From Thiodiazotropha sp040506775 (lineage in GTDB: Bacteria > Pseudomonadota > Gammaproteobacteria > Chromatiales > Chromatiaceae), in NCBI GenBank assembly GCA_040506775.1, contig JBEVWC010000007.1, positions 186,001 through 250,000 of the forward strand: a stretch of DNA of 64,000 bases, in the 5' to 3' direction. Below the pieces are notes generated by a model, which saw only the letters and a list, made by a program, of their open reading frames with translations, searched no databases and was not told the DNA's origin. The position numbers and the translations under genes are program-made. Positions 63,112 through 64,000 of this stretch are shown one piece after another. The number at the start of each line of letters is the position of its first letter. Position 1 is the first letter of the stretch.

Positions 63112-63242
63112 AGAATACTCAGGTTAATGGGACGGTGAATTTATTTACCGAACGTTTAAACTGCCAAAGTTGTGGTGATGTTGTTCTTGATTTTAGAAAT
63201 CGATATCCAAATATTCAGTTGAATGTTTTCACAAGAGATTAG
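63112..63242 (+). pseudogene. Deaminase-like toxin tip remnant
   Basis: Immediately after the element a frame reads NTQVNGTVNLFTERLNCQSC, GDVVLDFRNRYPNIQLNVFTRD to TAG at 63240-63242. The T-E-R-x-x-C-x-x-C...F...Y/F-P-x-I block is the second half of the cytidine-deaminase-fold toxin tips (zinc cysteines, C-x2-C). The H-A-E half upstream is missing, cut at the element. It is followed by one base and then the next gene, so this was a toxin-immunity pair. Confidence 0.65.
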
Positions 63243-63243
63243 T

Positions 63244-63579
63244 ATGGATAGATATACATACGCTGAGGTGCTTGAAAGTGTTGAAGACGATTTTCAATCT
63301 TCTTACAAGCTTGGTGATGATGACCAACAAGCTACTTTAAGGTTGCTTGATGATTTCTACCGTGAAATTATGCGTAACAATCCGCTAGAAGCATTCATGT
63401 TTTATACGGCTATTTTCAATTCTCTTTATCAGCGGGGAAAGTCTGTAGATTATCTTAAAGATAAAATAAATGAATGTTATGAAAAATATTCTGTTGAGGG
63501 CTTTAAGTCGGAGCTGAATAAATCTGAGATTGAACAACTATTGGTTGATGTTGAAAAGGTGAAGGCGATAGTCCATTAA
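63244..63579 (+). CDS. Probable immunity protein of the deaminase-like tip
   Basis: 111 residues from the ATG at 63244, one base after the toxin stop; the frame is open from 63223. All-helical and acidic (YTYAEVLESVEDDFQSSYKLGDDDQQATLRLLDDFYREIM, LEAFMFYTAIFNSLYQRGKS in pieces), similar in style to the Imm3-type immunity proteins that I recall beside deaminase toxins. This family name is a weak guess. Intact and AT-rich. Confidence 0.65.
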   Translation: MDRYTYAEVLESVEDDFQSSYKLGDDDQQATLRLLDDFYREIMRNNPLEAFMFYTAIFNSLYQRGKSVDYLKDKINECYEKYSVEGFKSELNKSEIEQLLVDVEKVKAIVH

Positions 63580-63849
63580 TTGAGCTATGCAGACACCAAC
63601 CCAACGAAATCGCGAGCATCTTTTTTGCAGAAAATACATCCATGATATAGATGAATACCCATCCAAACCTAATGTTGCCTATCATTATCATGCCGCATTG
63701 ACCAAACCTGTTAGGCCTGTACAAGCCAAAGTCTGCATTCCCTCGCAGAGCGTGGGAACGAGAGATGTTTAGTTTGCTGATCCCTAACGTTGGCGACTAA
63801 TAGACACAGGGGTTGAAAACTTCAAAGATCTTGAACCTGACCGTGAACC
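63580..63849. other. Intergenic region with a half copy of the palindromic element
   Basis: A copy of the right half of the 63001-63111 element, with substitutions, lies at about 63692-63762, ending in GCATTCCC...GTGGGAACGAG. Nothing else was recognised; a 61-residue frame here is made by the repeat. Confidence 0.7.
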
Positions 63850-64000
63850 TCACAGCGCTTCAAACCGCACCTGAACATCCCGGGGTTTGGCGAAATAGGG
63901 CGCAGATGTCACCAGAAGATCTACGCCGGTTGCGGCATATTCCGCGGCGTTGCCTGGATTGATTCCCCCTGCCGCAGCGATGACGGTCCGCTGCGCTCCC
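63850..64000 (-). CDS. modD: ModD-like protein, C-terminal part (partial)
   Basis: Read on the minus strand the end of the window gives AQRTVIAAAGGINPGNAAEY, AATGVDLLVTSAPYFAKPRD, VQVRFEAL then TGA at 63852-63850. The GGIN-x-x-N-A-A-x-Y-A-x-T-G-V-D-x-L-V-T-S-A block is the phosphoribosyltransferase C-terminus of ModD, a nicotinate-nucleotide-pyrophosphorylase relative linked to molybdate transport genes. The 5' part lies outside. It fits the molybdenum hydroxylase operon at 14.4-18.6 kb. Confidence 0.8.
   Translation of the reverse strand, partial: GAQRTVIAAAGGINPGNAAEYAATGVDLLVTSAPYFAKPRDVQVRFEAL

Noticed and set aside
62933..63127. 64-residue open frame with RSAWERI-like peptide
   Set aside because: Most of it is a translation of the palindromic element; only its first part is a toxin fragment.
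63001..63762. Repeated palindromes as a CRISPR array
   Set aside because: Spacing is irregular, ends are inverted relative to one another, and there are no cas genes.
63587..63772. 61-residue open frame
   Set aside because: Created by the degenerate half copy of the palindromic element.
1..64000. tRNA or rRNA genes
   Set aside because: No tRNA or rRNA-like sequence was noticed while reading the gaps, though a covariance search was not possible.

Overview
The window looks like chromosomal DNA of a sulfur-oxidising gammaproteobacterium of the Chromatiales or Sedimenticola/Thiodiazotropha kind. The lineage is inferred from gene content and protein style only; no rRNA or tRNA gene was seen. The main evidence is a rhodanese-TusA-DsrE2 sulfur-carrier cluster (34.4-35.6 kb), a sulfide:quinone oxidoreductase close in sequence to the Acidithiobacillus enzyme (50.3 kb), a second SQR-like flavoprotein (21.5 kb), siroheme synthase CysG, and gammaproteobacterial housekeeping genes (argG, dusA, cca, gcvR-dapA-bamC, ispG, uup).

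Layout. 0-7 kb: the tail of a histidine kinase, argG, dusA and a large six-PAS GGDEF/EAL protein. 7-12 kb: a small membrane protein, an RpfC-like sensor that has lost its kinase core, and btuB under a clear cobalamin riboswitch with a long-hairpin terminator behind it. 12-14 kb: a putative heavy-metal/manganese exporter and a GNAT acetyltransferase, separated by a terminator hairpin. 14.4-18.6 kb: a tightly coupled molybdenum-hydroxylase operon (2Fe-2S subunit, molybdopterin subunit, XdhC, MobA-like), each junction an ATGA overlap. 18.6-24 kb: a methyltransferase, a diguanylate cyclase, the SQR-like flavoprotein, a MITE-like repeat and a LexA/S24-like protein without the catalytic lysine. 24-30 kb: an ATM1-type ABC exporter, cca with a degenerate HD domain, and NarX-NarL-rhodanese. 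30-40 kb: a seven-repeat propeller lipoprotein, cysG, the sulfur-carrier cluster, a FadL porin, a LysR regulator and an AI-2E-type permease. 40-46 kb: two signalling proteins (Crp/Fnr and a BarA-like hybrid kinase), PhoH/PIN and Bcp. 46-53 kb: gcvR, dapA-bamC-MBL hydrolase, SQR and ispG. 53-57 kb: a HbpS-like protein, then a NifX-like / DUF6858-like / Fnr-like group and a response regulator. 57-59.4 kb: uup and a small exported protein.

59.5-63.8 kb is an accessory island, more AT-rich than the rest. It starts with one intact polymorphic toxin (type-30-like tip) and its probable immunity gene. A row of start-less or broken toxin tips follows, most with an intact small gene behind them: an unrecognised HExxE tip, a frameshifted papain-like (Tox-PL) tip with an Imm35/YrhB-like protein, a C39/papain-like fragment, and a deaminase-like tip. 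A 111-bp palindrome-ended element separates the last two and truncates both; a degenerate half copy lies downstream. This is the best candidate for an unusual system: an immunity-gene reservoir with decaying toxin cassettes. The window ends in the 3' part of a modD-like gene on the minus strand, which fits the molybdenum enzymes upstream.

Functional links. Sulfide is probably oxidised by SQR. Sulfane sulfur is passed by the rhodaneses, TusA and DsrE2 towards a cytoplasmic oxidation pathway that lies outside this window. Anaerobic or redox control is suggested by NarXL, two Crp/Fnr proteins and several c-di-GMP enzymes.
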